From the NCBI GenBank assembly GCA_963728995.1, contig CAVSMD010000004.1, positions 310,001-374,000 of the forward strand: DNA of 64,000 nucleotides, read 5' to 3'. This stretch comes from FEN-1219 sp963728995 (GTDB taxonomy: Bacteria; Pseudomonadota; Gammaproteobacteria; Steroidobacterales; Rariloculaceae). A program made the position numbers and the translations under genes. The notes beneath the pieces were generated by a model, which was not told the origin of the DNA, made no database searches, and worked only from the letters and a program-made list of their open reading frames with translations. Positions 37,423 to 46,524 of this stretch are shown here, in pieces. How positions within the stretch are numbered: the first letter of the stretch is position 1; each line of letters opens with the position of its first letter.

Positions 37423-38106
37423 GTGGCGACCTCATCGAAGAACTCACCCGCCCGCGGCGACAGCACCCGCGAAGCGCTGCTCAAGGCCGCAATCGAGGTT
37501 TTCGGCCGCGACGGCTTCGATGCCGCCAGCACGCGCGCGATCAGCGAAGCCGCAGGCGTCAACCTGGCGCTGATCGGCTATCACTTCGGCGGCAAGCCGG
37601 GCCTGTATCTCGCGGCCATCGAGTTCATTGCGGGTCGCGTCACCGCCCGCCTCGGCCCGCGCGTCGAGTCGATCGAAACCGCGCTGGCGGCCGACGGCGG
37701 CCGGCGCCGCGACAAGCGCGGCGCACAACGCGCGCTGGCAGCGCTCCAGGACCTGCTCGACGCGTTCGCCGGCATGCTCGCGAGCGAGGAGTCCACGGCG
37801 TGGGCGCGCTTGATCCTGCGCGAGCAGCAGAACCCTTCGGCGGGCTTCGACGTGCTGTATCGCGGTTTCATGCAACGGATATTGCGTGTGACCTCGGAGC
37901 TCATCGCCCGCGCGGAGAAGCGGGGTCGAACGGGGGCCGAATGCCGCCTGACGGCGTTCACCATCCTCGGGCAAGCCATCGTGTTTCGTGCAGCGCGCGC
38001 GGCCGTCATGCGCGAGCTGCAATGGGACGCGTTCGGTGAGCGCGAGCTCGACGCCATCAAAGCCCAGCTGAGGCGCAACGTCGCCGCCATCGTTTCCGCG
38101 GAGTAA
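37423..38106 (+). CDS. cecR: TetR-family regulator, CecR (YbiH)-like
   Basis: 227 residues. The N-terminal HTH is STREALLKAAIEVFGRDGF to AASTRAISEAAGVNLALIGY, followed by HFGGKPGLYLAAIEFIAG, the usual YYFKNKE-type helix. The C-terminal half (LLDAFAGMLASEESTAWARL, ILREQQNPSAGFDVLY) matches the CecR ligand-binding domain, including the REQQNPS stretch. Gene order with ybhG, ybhF, ybhS and ybhR is exactly that of the E. coli cecR operon, which supports the name. GTG at 37423 is used; the AT-rich operator lies just upstream. It probably represses the whole efflux operon and is released by the transported toxicant. Confidence 0.88.
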   Translation: MATSSKNSPARGDSTREALLKAAIEVFGRDGFDAASTRAISEAAGVNLALIGYHFGGKPGLYLAAIEFIAGRVTARLGPRVESIETALAADGGRRRDKRGAQRALAALQDLLDAFAGMLASEESTAWARLILREQQNPSAGFDVLYRGFMQRILRVTSELIARAEKRGRTGAECRLTAFTILGQAIVFRAARAAVMRELQWDAFGERELDAIKAQLRRNVAAIVSAE

Positions 38107-38111
38107 TCGCC

Positions 38112-39122
38112 ATGACCAAGCAACGACGAGTGATTACGATCATCGCGGCAGTCCTGATCGTGGGGCTGGCGTTCGCGCTGTGGTCGCGATTCGCCGAGCA
38201 CGAGAATGCCTCGCGGCTCGTGCTGTACGGCAATGTCGATATCCGCGAGGTGCAGCTCGCGTTCCGCGTGCCGGGGCGGCTGGCCCGGATGCATTACGAC
38301 GAAGGCGACCGCGTCCATGCCGGCGATACCCTCGCCGCGCTCGACGCCGAGCCCTATCGCCAAACGCTTGCCGTGGCCGACGCGCGCGTAGGCCAGGCGC
38401 AGGCGAACCTCGCGAAGCTCGAGGCCGGCAGCCGGCCGCAGGACATCGAGCGCGCTCGTTCGGCCGTCAGCGAAGCCGAGGCCGCGCATGCGAATGCGAT
38501 GAGCGACTTCACGCGCCAGCAAGGTCTCGCAACGAGCGGCGCGAGCAGCGAGAAGGCGCTCGAAGCGGCGCGCGCCCGTCGCGACGAGTCCGCCGCACGC
38601 CTTGCGGCCGCCAGGGAAGCGCTGGCGCTCGCCAAGGAAGGCTTTCGCGCCGAGGACATTGCCGCGGCCCGCGCCGAGCTCGCGGCCGCGACCGCCCAGC
38701 GAGACCAAGCGCAAACGCAGCTCGACGACACCACGCTCACGGCACCGAGCGACGGCACGCTGATCAGTCGCATGCGGGAGCCGGGCAGCATGCTCGGCGT
38801 CGGCGTGCCCGTGTACTCCTTGTCGTTGCGCGATCCGCTGTACGTGCGCGCGTACGTCGACGAGCCCGATCTCGGCAAGCTCTCGCCCGGCGATCGCGTG
38901 ACGGTTCGAACCGACTCGTCCGCCAAGCCCTACGTGGGACAGATAGGCTTCATCTCGCCGCGCGCCGAGTTCACCCCGCGGTCGGTCGAAACGACGGCGC
39001 TGCGCACGGACCTGGTCTACCGGCTGCGGATCGTAGTGCAGGAGGCGGACGAGGGCTTGCGCCAAGGCATGCCGGTGACGGTCGAGATCCCGCTCGAGGC
39101 TCGGAGCGGCAGCCCACCGTGA
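38112..39122 (+). CDS. ybhG: Periplasmic adaptor (HlyD/membrane fusion protein), YbhG-like
   Basis: 336 residues. An N-terminal anchor (VITIIAAVLIVGLAFALW) precedes the lipoyl half-motif LVLYGNVDIREVQLAFRVPG. A long alpha-helical hairpin spans about 80-200, with QDIERARSAVSEAEAAHAN and many alanine/glutamate heptads. The second lipoyl half is TLTAPSDGTLISRMREPGSM, followed by the barrel domain with YVGQIGFISPRAEFTPRSVE. It bridges the inner-membrane ABC transporter and an outer-membrane factor. It starts six bases after cecR. Frame intact. Confidence 0.92.
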   Translation: MTKQRRVITIIAAVLIVGLAFALWSRFAEHENASRLVLYGNVDIREVQLAFRVPGRLARMHYDEGDRVHAGDTLAALDAEPYRQTLAVADARVGQAQANLAKLEAGSRPQDIERARSAVSEAEAAHANAMSDFTRQQGLATSGASSEKALEAARARRDESAARLAAAREALALAKEGFRAEDIAAARAELAAATAQRDQAQTQLDDTTLTAPSDGTLISRMREPGSMLGVGVPVYSLSLRDPLYVRAYVDEPDLGKLSPGDRVTVRTDSSAKPYVGQIGFISPRAEFTPRSVETTALRTDLVYRLRIVVQEADEGLRQGMPVTVEIPLEARSGSPP

Positions 39123-39140
39123 AGCGCCGCGATCGAGATC

Positions 39141-40844
39141 GTGGGGGCAGGCAAGCGCTTCGGTGCGATCGATGCGCTGACCGCGATCGACGCCACGATC
39201 GAGACCGGCCGAGTGACCGGGCTCGTCGGCCCGGACGGCGCCGGCAAGACGACGCTGCTGCGGATGATGGCCGCGCTCATGACGCCCACGAGCGGCCGGA
39301 TCGTCGTCGCCGGCCACGACGTCGCGACGGCGGCGGCGCGCGTGCACGCATCCACGGGCTACATGCCGCAGCGCTTCGGGCTGTACGAGGATCTGTCGGT
39401 CATCGAGAACCTGCGCCTCTATGCGGAGCTGCGCAAGGTCACGGGCGAGGAGGCGCGCTCGACCTTCGAGCGGTTGCTCGAGTTCACGCAGCTCGGAGCC
39501 TTCACCGCACGCCTCGCCGGCCGGCTCTCGGGCGGCATGAAGCAAAAGCTCGGCCTGGCCTGTGCGCTGCTCGGCCGTCCGGAGGTGCTGCTGCTCGACG
39601 AGCCCAGCGTCGGCGTCGATCCCGTGAGCCGGCGCGAGCTGTGGCACATGGTGCGCGAGCTCGCGGGCGACGGCATGGCCGTGGTGTGGTCCACGGCGTA
39701 TCTCGACGAGGCGGAGAACTGCGAAAACGTATTGCTGCTGAACGCGGGCCGGCTGGAGTTCGCGGGCCCACCCGCCGACCTGACGCGGCGGTTGCACGAC
39801 CGCAGCTACCGGCTGCGCGGCGTCGCCGGCGACCGGCGCCAAGTGCTGGCCGAGACGCTCGATCTGCGTGAGGTGTGCGACGGCGTGATTCAAGGCGAGA
39901 CCGTGCGCGCCGTGCTGCGCGAAGGCGCGCAGCGTGCGCCGCTCGATGCGCTCGCCGCGCGTCACGGCGGCCACGTCGAAAGCGTCGCGCCGCGTTTCGA
40001 GGACGCGTTCATCGATCTCCTCGGCGGCGGTCCCGGCGGGCGTTCTGTCATCGCCGAAAAGACGCCGCCCGTGCACCTCGACACGCCGGCGGCGGTCAGC
40101 TGTCGAGCGCTGACGAAGCGTTTCGGCGCGTTCGTCGCCACCGACGCCGTGACGTTCGACGTTCGGCCCGGCGAGATCTTCGGCCTGCTCGGCCCGAACG
40201 GCGCGGGCAAATCGACCACCTTCAAGATGCTGTGCGGCTTGCTGAAGCCGTCCTCCGGCGAGGCCCACGTCGTCGGCCACGACCTGCGCAATGCGCGGAG
40301 TCGAGCCAAGCTCTCGCTCGGCTACATGGCGCAGAAGTTCTCGCTGTATGGCCTGCTTTCGGTGCGGCAGAACCTCGAGTTCTTCGCCGGCGTCTACGGT
40401 CTCGCGCCGCAGGCACGACGCGAGCGCATCGACGAGATGATCGCGACGTTCGAGCTGGACCGCTACCTCGACGTGTCGCCCGATACGCTGCCGCTCGGCT
40501 ACAAGCAGCGCTTGGCACTCGCGTGCTCCCTGATGCACCGACCGCCAGTGCTGTTCCTGGACGAGCCGACGTCCGGCGTCGATCCGATCACGCGCCGGGA
40601 GTTCTGGACGCACATCAACGGCCTCGTGCGGCGCGGCGTGACCGTGCTCGTCACGACGCACTTCATGGACGAGGCCGAGTATTGCGACCGCGTGGCCTTG
40701 ATGTATCGCGCGAAGGTCATCGCGCTCGATGCGCCCGATGCGCTGAAGGCTCGCGCGGCCACCGCCGAGGCGCCCGCCCCCACGATGGAGGATGCGTTCA
40801 TCGCGCTCGTCGAGTCCGTCGATCGACAGACGGAGGCGGCATGA
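39141..40844 (+). CDS. ybhF: Twin-domain ABC ATPase, YbhF-like; start uncertain
   Basis: 567 residues with two ABC domains. Domain one has VTGLVGPDGAGKTT, LSGGMKQKLGLA and VLLLDEPSVGVD. Domain two has LLGPNGAGKST, the degenerate signature LPLGYKQRLALA and VLFLDEPTSGVD. GPDGAGKT and LPLGxKQ are also found in E. coli YbhF. The GTG at 39141 starts inside the first strand (IEIVGAGKRFG), which is too late. A GTG at 39119, overlapping the ybhG stop, would supply the missing residues if one base is lost or gained before 39131. It energises the YbhS/YbhR permease pair. Confidence 0.88.
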   Translation: MGAGKRFGAIDALTAIDATIETGRVTGLVGPDGAGKTTLLRMMAALMTPTSGRIVVAGHDVATAAARVHASTGYMPQRFGLYEDLSVIENLRLYAELRKVTGEEARSTFERLLEFTQLGAFTARLAGRLSGGMKQKLGLACALLGRPEVLLLDEPSVGVDPVSRRELWHMVRELAGDGMAVVWSTAYLDEAENCENVLLLNAGRLEFAGPPADLTRRLHDRSYRLRGVAGDRRQVLAETLDLREVCDGVIQGETVRAVLREGAQRAPLDALAARHGGHVESVAPRFEDAFIDLLGGGPGGRSVIAEKTPPVHLDTPAAVSCRALTKRFGAFVATDAVTFDVRPGEIFGLLGPNGAGKSTTFKMLCGLLKPSSGEAHVVGHDLRNARSRAKLSLGYMAQKFSLYGLLSVRQNLEFFAGVYGLAPQARRERIDEMIATFELDRYLDVSPDTLPLGYKQRLALACSLMHRPPVLFLDEPTSGVDPITRREFWTHINGLVRRGVTVLVTTHFMDEAEYCDRVALMYRAKVIALDAPDALKARAATAEAPAPTMEDAFIALVESVDRQTEAA

Positions 40845-41986
40845 GCGCGGCGGCGCACGGCGACGGGCCGCGACGCCTCGACTTGCGGCGCTTGCGAGCA
40901 CTCGTACGGAAGGAGACGCTGCAGGTCGTGCGCGATCCGTCGGCGATCCTGATCGCCTTCGTGCTGCCGGTCGTGCTGCTGTTCCTGTTCGCCTTTGCCG
41001 TGTCCCTCGACGTGCGCGATGTGCGGCTCGGCGTGGTGCTCGAGTCCGATTCCGGCGCGGCGCAGTCGCTGGCAGGTGCGTTCGCGGCAACGCGTTACTT
41101 TCAGGTGACTCCGGCCCGCGATCGACGCGAGATCGAGCCCGCACTGATCGCGGGCGGCCTGCTCGGTATGGTCGTCATTCCTCAGGATTTCGAGGAGCGT
41201 CTCTCGAACCCCGAGCGCGGTCCCCTCGTGCAGATCATCACCGACGGCACACAGCCGAACTCGGCGAGCTTCGTCGGCGGTTACGCGCAGGGCGTCGTCG
41301 CCAACTGGCTGGCTGCGCATGGAGAGACGCCGCAGATCGGGCCGAGCTTCGAGCCGCGGTTCTGGTTCAATCCCGAGATCGAAAGCCGCCGATTCCTGAT
41401 TCCCGGCGCGATCGCGATCGTCATGACGATGATCGGCACGCTGCTGACCGCCATGGTCGTCGCGCGCGAATGGGAGCGCGGCACGATGGAAGCGATGATG
41501 TCGACGCCGGCGAGCATCCTCGAGATCCTGATCGGCAAGCTGCTGCCCTATTTCGGTCTCGGCCTGATCGCCACGCTCGCCTGCTCGGCCGCGGCCGTGC
41601 TGTTGTTCGGCGTGCCGTTGCGTGGCTCGCTGCTCGCGTTGCTGCTCACGAGCTGTGCGTTTCTCGTGCCGGCGCTCGGCCAGGGACTCTTGATCTCGGC
41701 GCTCGCGCGCAACCAGTTCGTCGCGGCCCAGGTGGCATTGATCTCGGGCTTTCTACCGGCGCTGCTGCTGTCCGGGTTCATTTTCGAGATCGACAGCATG
41801 CCGCTCGTGATTCGTGCGTTCACGCACGTCGTCGCGGCACGCTATTTCGTTGCCTCGTTGCAGACGGTGTTTCTCGCCGGCAACGTCTGGTCGTTGTTGA
41901 TCCCCAATATGCTGTTCATGCTCGCGATCGGCGCCGTGTTCTTCACGATCACCGCGCTGAAGTCGCGCAAGAGCCTCGACCCGTGA
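40841..41986 (+). CDS. ybhS: ABC-2 permease, YbhS-like
   Basis: Inner-membrane permease of 381 residues, ABC-2 type with a large periplasmic loop. RRLRALVRKETLQVVRDPSA opens it and ILIAFVLPVVLLFLFAFAV is the first segment. GTMEAMMSTPASILEILIGK marks the conserved cytosolic coupling region. Further segments include LGLIATLACSAAAVLLFGVP and FVAAQVALISGFLPALLLSG. The ATG overlaps the ybhF stop (ATGA), and the gene overlaps the next by four bases (GTGA). With YbhR it forms the transmembrane channel of the drug exporter. In E. coli this pump handles cefoperazone and chloramphenicol; the substrates here are not known. Confidence 0.92.
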   Translation: MSAAAHGDGPRRLDLRRLRALVRKETLQVVRDPSAILIAFVLPVVLLFLFAFAVSLDVRDVRLGVVLESDSGAAQSLAGAFAATRYFQVTPARDRREIEPALIAGGLLGMVVIPQDFEERLSNPERGPLVQIITDGTQPNSASFVGGYAQGVVANWLAAHGETPQIGPSFEPRFWFNPEIESRRFLIPGAIAIVMTMIGTLLTAMVVAREWERGTMEAMMSTPASILEILIGKLLPYFGLGLIATLACSAAAVLLFGVPLRGSLLALLLTSCAFLVPALGQGLLISALARNQFVAAQVALISGFLPALLLSGFIFEIDSMPLVIRAFTHVVAARYFVASLQTVFLAGNVWSLLIPNMLFMLAIGAVFFTITALKSRKSLDP

Positions 41987-43086
41987 TCGAGCGCCTCAAA
42001 GCCCAGATCATCAAGGAGCTTCTGAGCTTCTTGCGCGATCCGAAGAGCCGCGTCACGCTGATCGTGCCGCCTCTGCTCCAGCTCTTCGTGTTCTCGTTTG
42101 CTGCGACGCTCGACGTGACGAACGTGAGGATCGGCGTGCTCGACGACGACGCCGGCCGTGGGTCGTACGAGCTCATCCAGCGGCTCGACGGCGCGCCGTT
42201 CGTCGATCGCCTGGTGTTCGTCGATCGGCCCGACGACCTCGCGGGCCTCATCGATCGGCGCGAGGTGATCGCCGCCATCCATTTTCCCGCGGATTTCTCG
42301 CGCAACCTCGGCAACGGCGCGCCGGCCGTCGCCCAGGTGATCCTCGACGGCCGGCGCGCGAACTCGAGCCAGATCACCTTCGGCTACTTGACCCGCATTG
42401 CCGCCGACTTCGGCGCGGAGCTCGCGGACGCGAGCGGCGCCGCGCCGCCTGCGATCGCCGAGCGGCACTGGTTCAATCCGAATCTCATCTATCGCTGGTT
42501 CGTGGTGCCGAGCCTGTCGGGAATTCTGGCGATGCTGATCGCGCTGCTCGTCACGGCGCTGTCGATCGCGCGCGAGCGCGAGCTCGGCACGTTCGATCAG
42601 CTGCTCGTGTCCCCGGCACAGCCCCTCGAGATCGTGATCGGCAAGGCCGTGCCCGCCCTCGTGCTCGGAACGCTGCTCGGCTGCGTGATGATCGCCGCAG
42701 GCGTGCTCGCGTTTCGCCTCCCGTTCACGGGCTCGGTCCCGCTGCTGCTGATGAGCCTAATGCTGTTCATCTCGTCGATGGTCGGGATCGGCCTCGTGAT
42801 CTCGTCGATCTGCCGCACGCAGCAACAGGCCATCCTCGGCACGTTCTCCACCGTCGTCCCGTTCGTGCTGATCTCGGGCTTCACCACACCGGTCGAGAAC
42901 ATGCCGAGCTGGCTCCAGGTCGTATCTGCCGCGAGCCCACTGAAGTACTACCTGATCATCGTGCGCGGCACGTTCCTGAAGGCGCTGCCGCCGGCCGACA
43001 TCTTCGCCAACGCCTGGCCCATGGCGGTGATCGCCGTCGTCACGCTGACCGCGGCGATCGTCATCGTCAGACGCAATTTGCAATGA
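41983..43086 (+). CDS. ybhR: ABC-2 permease, YbhR-like
   Basis: Inner-membrane permease of 367 residues, the second half of the exporter channel. IERLKAQIIKELLSFLRDPK then VTLIVPPLLQLFVFSFAATL is the anchor segment. RHWFNPNLIYRWFVVPSLSG leads to a run of hydrophobic segments, and RERELGTFDQLLVSPAQPLE is the coupling helix region. QQQAILGTFSTVVPFVLISG and ITPVENMP-like residues near the end are usual for the family. GTG at 41983 overlaps the ybhS stop. Frame intact. Confidence 0.92.
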   Translation: MIERLKAQIIKELLSFLRDPKSRVTLIVPPLLQLFVFSFAATLDVTNVRIGVLDDDAGRGSYELIQRLDGAPFVDRLVFVDRPDDLAGLIDRREVIAAIHFPADFSRNLGNGAPAVAQVILDGRRANSSQITFGYLTRIAADFGAELADASGAAPPAIAERHWFNPNLIYRWFVVPSLSGILAMLIALLVTALSIARERELGTFDQLLVSPAQPLEIVIGKAVPALVLGTLLGCVMIAAGVLAFRLPFTGSVPLLLMSLMLFISSMVGIGLVISSICRTQQQAILGTFSTVVPFVLISGFTTPVENMPSWLQVVSAASPLKYYLIIVRGTFLKALPPADIFANAWPMAVIAVVTLTAAIVIVRRNLQ

Positions 43087-43099
43087 ACGGAGAGCTCCT

Positions 43100-44527
43100 A
43101 TGCGCGTGAGCTACGCTGCCGCTGTCGCCCTCACGGCAACGCTGGCGGCCTGCACGGTCGGCCCCGAATATCAGCGACCCGACATCGCCACCGGCAATGG
43201 CTGGACGCTCGCCGCCCCGACGGGGCCCACGCCCGAGCTCGCCCGTTGGTGGCAGTCGTTCGGCGACGCGACGCTCGACCGACTCGTCACCACGGCGCTG
43301 GCGCAGAATCTCGACCTCAAGCAGGCCGCGGCCCGCGTGGCCGAAGCACGCGCGCTGCGCGACGCGGCGGCCGGCGGCCGGTATCCGGCACTCGCGGCGC
43401 GCGCGAGCATCACGCGACGGCGGCAGAGCGAGAACGGCCCGATACCGATCAACGTGATCCCCGGTATCGAACGCGACCAGACGATCTACGAGCCGGGCTT
43501 CGACGCCGGCTGGGAAATCGACGCGTTCGGCGGCACGCGGCGCGCCGTCGAGGCGGCGACGGCGCGAGTGGCCGCGGCGGTCGATCAGCGGCACGCCGTC
43601 GAGCTCACGATCGCCGCGGAGACGGCGCGCCGCTATTTCGAGCTGCGCGGCACTCGCCACGAGATCGAAGCGTTGCAGGCGGCGATCGAGGCCGGCCGCT
43701 CGGCGCTCGATCTCGTGCGCCGCCAGCGCGCGGTCGGCGAGGTGCCCGACGCGGCCGTGGCGCAGGCCGAGGCCGAGGTCGCGCGACTCGAAGCCGAGCT
43801 GCCCATGCATGCGGCCGAAGAGCGCAACATCGCGCTGTCGCTCGGCGCGTTGCTCGGCGCGCTGCCGGAAACCGAGCTGCCGCTGCTCGACACTTCGACC
43901 GGCTACGTCGAGCTGAAGCCGTTACCCGTGGGCGAGCGCGCCGATCTGCTGCGGCGTCGCCCGGACGTCGACGCGGCGGAACGAGCGCTGGCGGCCGCGA
44001 CCGCCGACGTCGGCGTCGCCACGGCGGAGCTCTTCCCGAAGATCCGGATCAGCGCCAACGGTGGCTTCCAGGCGCTCGAGACGGGCGACCTGTTCGACGC
44101 CGCGAGCCAGACGTTTGCGCTCGTGCCGCTGATCTCGTGGCGCGTCTTCGACGGCGGCCGGGTCAGGGCGGAGATCCGCGCGAGCGAGGCGCGAGTGGAG
44201 GTCGCGGCGCTGCAGTACGAGAGCGCCGTCAAGGCCGCGCTCCTCGACGCCGAGCAAGCGTTGACGCGCTATCACTTCGGCCTGCAGACGCTCGAGCGTC
44301 TGCAGGCGGCGGTCGCGGCGGCGCAGCGCAGCTATGGCTTCGCGAACGATCGGTACCGCGCGGGCGACATTTCGCTGCTCGAGCTCCTCGACGCGGAGCG
44401 CACGCTGCGCGCAGCCGAGGAAGGCTACGCACGCACCCACACGGTGGCGGCCACCGAGCTCGCGGCGCTGTACAAGGCGCTCGGCGGCGGCTGGGAAACG
44501 GCCGCGGACGAGGCGGCCCGCAACTGA
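43100..44527 (+). CDS. NodT-family outer-membrane factor lipoprotein
   Basis: TolC-like outer-membrane channel, 475 residues. The signal ends in a lipobox, LTATLAAC, so the protein is lipidated. Two repeated helical halves are seen, with LARWWQSFGDATLDRLVTTA and AERALAAATADVGVATAELF. PKIRISANGGFQAL and FALVPLISWRVFDGGRVRAE mark the second barrel region. It begins 13 bases after ybhR, so the operon supplies its own exit duct. E. coli lacks one in the ybh operon and relies on TolC. Frame intact. Confidence 0.9.
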   Translation: MRVSYAAAVALTATLAACTVGPEYQRPDIATGNGWTLAAPTGPTPELARWWQSFGDATLDRLVTTALAQNLDLKQAAARVAEARALRDAAAGGRYPALAARASITRRRQSENGPIPINVIPGIERDQTIYEPGFDAGWEIDAFGGTRRAVEAATARVAAAVDQRHAVELTIAAETARRYFELRGTRHEIEALQAAIEAGRSALDLVRRQRAVGEVPDAAVAQAEAEVARLEAELPMHAAEERNIALSLGALLGALPETELPLLDTSTGYVELKPLPVGERADLLRRRPDVDAAERALAAATADVGVATAELFPKIRISANGGFQALETGDLFDAASQTFALVPLISWRVFDGGRVRAEIRASEARVEVAALQYESAVKAALLDAEQALTRYHFGLQTLERLQAAVAAAQRSYGFANDRYRAGDISLLELLDAERTLRAAEEGYARTHTVAATELAALYKALGGGWETAADEAARN

Positions 44528-44661
44528 ACCGCCACCGGTCGCTGACGCGCGCGTTCGTGCGCCGAGCGCGGACTCGACATCGAATTGACCGGTCGAGCCG
44601 CCTGTAGTTGAATCCCCGGACCGGCGTGCGCGTTCGCTCGTCGACCAACAAGGGGCCACCA

Positions 44662-45357
44662 ATGAACGAAGAAGACGCCGTAGGCCGCCGCTCGGTGATG
44701 GCGGGCGTGGGCATCGCGGTCGCAGGTCTCGTCGCGAGCGCGGCCACCGCACAGGCGCAAACCGGCGCGCGCAAGGCCGGGGTGCCGTTCCAGCCGGCTC
44801 GCCACGACATCGACGCCTGGTTCGATCAGCTGCCGGGCAGCCATCGCGTGTTCGTCGACACGGCGAGCGCGGACGGCGGCGCGGAGGGAATCGGCTTCGC
44901 CAACAATCTCTATATTGCGACCGAGCGCGCGTACGCCGGCGAGCAGGCCAAGCCGGCGATCGTCGTGTGCTTTCGGCATTTCTCGACTCCGTTCGGCTAC
45001 AACGACGCCATCTGGGCGAAGTACGGCGAGGCGTTTCATTCGCTGATCCAGTACCCCGACCCTGTCACCAACGCAGCCCCGAAGATCAATCTCATGAATT
45101 CGACGGCGCACAACACGCTCGCTAACCGCGGCGTCACGCTCGACGCGCTCGCCGCGCAGGGCACGCAGTTCGCGATCTGCGACATGGCAACGCAGTTCAT
45201 GGCGTTCACGATCGCACAGCAAACCGGCGGCAAGGCCGACCAGATTCACGACGAGCTCGTCGCGAACGCCATCAAGAACAGCCACTTCGTGTCCGCCGGC
45301 GTCATGGCGCTGACGCGCGCGCAGGAGTATCGCTATAGCGTGTTGATCGCGGGCTGA
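44662..45357 (+). CDS. Tat-exported DsrE/DsrF-like protein
   Basis: 231 residues. The N-terminus MNEEDAVGRRSVMAGVGIAV has a twin-arginine motif (RRSVMAG) and a hydrophobic stretch ending ATAQAQ. The domain has VVCFRHFSTPFGYNDAIW and LAAQGTQFAICDMATQFM, where the cysteine sits after the beta strand as in DsrE-type sulfur carriers. Tat export suggests that it folds or binds a ligand before transport. It is convergent with a TsdA-like cytochrome gene only 11 bases away, which supports a sulfur role. The DsrE link rests on fold-like pattern, not strong identity. Confidence 0.6.
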   Translation: MNEEDAVGRRSVMAGVGIAVAGLVASAATAQAQTGARKAGVPFQPARHDIDAWFDQLPGSHRVFVDTASADGGAEGIGFANNLYIATERAYAGEQAKPAIVVCFRHFSTPFGYNDAIWAKYGEAFHSLIQYPDPVTNAAPKINLMNSTAHNTLANRGVTLDALAAQGTQFAICDMATQFMAFTIAQQTGGKADQIHDELVANAIKNSHFVSAGVMALTRAQEYRYSVLIAG

Positions 45358-45368
45358 CGAACGGCGAG

Positions 45369-46343
45369 CTAGCGACTATCGCCCTGCTTCGCCCGCTTCT
45401 GCGCCGCGTACCAGTCGCGAATCTCCTTGAACGGGCCGTACTTGTGCTGCTCCGGCGCGAACGGGTCCGCATAGGGGCCATACGGACTGTCGACCGGCTT
45501 CGCGGCACGCTCGGGATAATCGCGCTCGAGGCCGCTCATCGCCGCACGTGGGTGCGAGTTGACGTAGGCCGCGACGTCGAACGCCTGCTCGTCGGTCAGG
45601 TCGGCCTGGCCGAGCGGCATCCGGGCCTTGATGAAGCTCGCGGCCGTCAGCACACGATGCATGCCGGCGCCGTCGTTGTAGCTGTCCTCGCCCCACAGTG
45701 CCGGGAACACGTAGCCTTCGAGCGGATCGTGGCTGGCACGTAGCCCCTGACCTTCCGCGCCATGGCAAACGGCACAGCGCTCGGCGTAGACGAGCTTGCC
45801 GGCGGCCGGATCGGCCGCGCGAGCCGGCTCGACGAACGCGGCCTGCTCGGTCGGGGCACGCTGGCTTTCGCTCGTTGCGGCATAGCGCTGGCCGAGTTGC
45901 TCGATATAGGCCGCCATCGCCAGCATCTCGGTGCTGTCGCGCGGCAGCACGCGGCCGTTCATGCTCCGCACCATGCACCCGTTGATGCGATCGCGCAGAT
46001 CGCCGACGCCGCCGTCGCGTGACGAGGGGCGCGGATAACGGCTCGCCGTTTGCAGCAGCGACAGCGTGCCCGGCTTCGCGCCGCTGTCCAAGTGGCAGGA
46101 CGAGCAGGCGATATGCGAGCCCGTGTAGCGCATGGCCGGATCCGGCTGATCGGGCCCCAGAAGCGCCGCCGTGTCGCGCAGCAACCGCCGCCCGTACTCG
46201 ACGGTGGCGCCCGCGGGCAGCGCCGGGGCCGCGGCCTGCGCCATTCGCTCCCGCACGAGCGTGCCGCCCACGACGGCGGCGCCGAGCAGGCCGCTCGTGA
46301 CGAGCGCGATCACGAAGCGGCCCGTCGGCCTAGCGCTCGCCAT
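45369..46343 (-). CDS. TsdA-like diheme c-type cytochrome (putative thiosulfate dehydrogenase)
   Basis: 324 residues. An N-terminal membrane anchor (FVIALVTSGLLGAAVVGG) precedes two heme sites, CSSCH at 80-84 and CAVCH in the second half. Around the first, HLDSGAKPGTLSLL and RINGCMVRSMNGRVLP match TsdA, and Cys123 lies about where TsdA has its unusual cysteine heme ligand. VFPALWGEDSYNDGAGMHR and PVDSPYGPYADPFAPEQHKY are also TsdA-like. It may oxidise thiosulfate to tetrathionate or act as an electron carrier. GGAGGGAGCG before the ATG at 46343 supports that start over 46355. It is last in the oxidase operon. Confidence 0.78.
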   Translation of the reverse strand: MASARPTGRFVIALVTSGLLGAAVVGGTLVRERMAQAAAPALPAGATVEYGRRLLRDTAALLGPDQPDPAMRYTGSHIACSSCHLDSGAKPGTLSLLQTASRYPRPSSRDGGVGDLRDRINGCMVRSMNGRVLPRDSTEMLAMAAYIEQLGQRYAATSESQRAPTEQAAFVEPARAADPAAGKLVYAERCAVCHGAEGQGLRASHDPLEGYVFPALWGEDSYNDGAGMHRVLTAASFIKARMPLGQADLTDEQAFDVAAYVNSHPRAAMSGLERDYPERAAKPVDSPYGPYADPFAPEQHKYGPFKEIRDWYAAQKRAKQGDSR

Positions 46344-46524
46344 CGCTCCCTCCATGCTCGTTTTGCCGCACCAAGCGGCAGGCGCGATCGTAGCGCCGAG
46401 CGGCGCTCGCAAACTGCCGGCTCGGCGCTTCGATCTGTGCGCGCAAGTCCGGTTGCAGCCACCACGCCGCCGCGAACAGCGCGGCCAGCGCCAGCGAGCC
46501 GAGCACGATGATGGCCGTGATCAC
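46330..46524 (-). CDS. Small single-span membrane protein, CcoQ-like in position
   Basis: 64 residues. One hydrophobic segment (ITAIIVLGSLALAALFAAAWW) is followed by a polar, basic C-terminus with one cysteine. Its ATG overlaps the TGA of the oxidase fusion, and its stop lies 14 bases inside the TsdA-like gene. Its size, topology and place resemble CcoQ, the small stabilising subunit of cbb3 oxidases. There is no sequence motif to prove it. Frame intact. Confidence 0.6.
   Translation of the reverse strand: MITAIIVLGSLALAALFAAAWWLQPDLRAQIEAPSRQFASAARRYDRACRLVRQNEHGGSDGER

Noticed and set aside
37581..41144. A 1187-codon open frame on the minus strand across the efflux operon
   Set aside because: It is antisense to cecR, ybhG and ybhF, which have clear motifs. 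The open frame results from high GC content, and its translation is rich in arginine and low in complexity.
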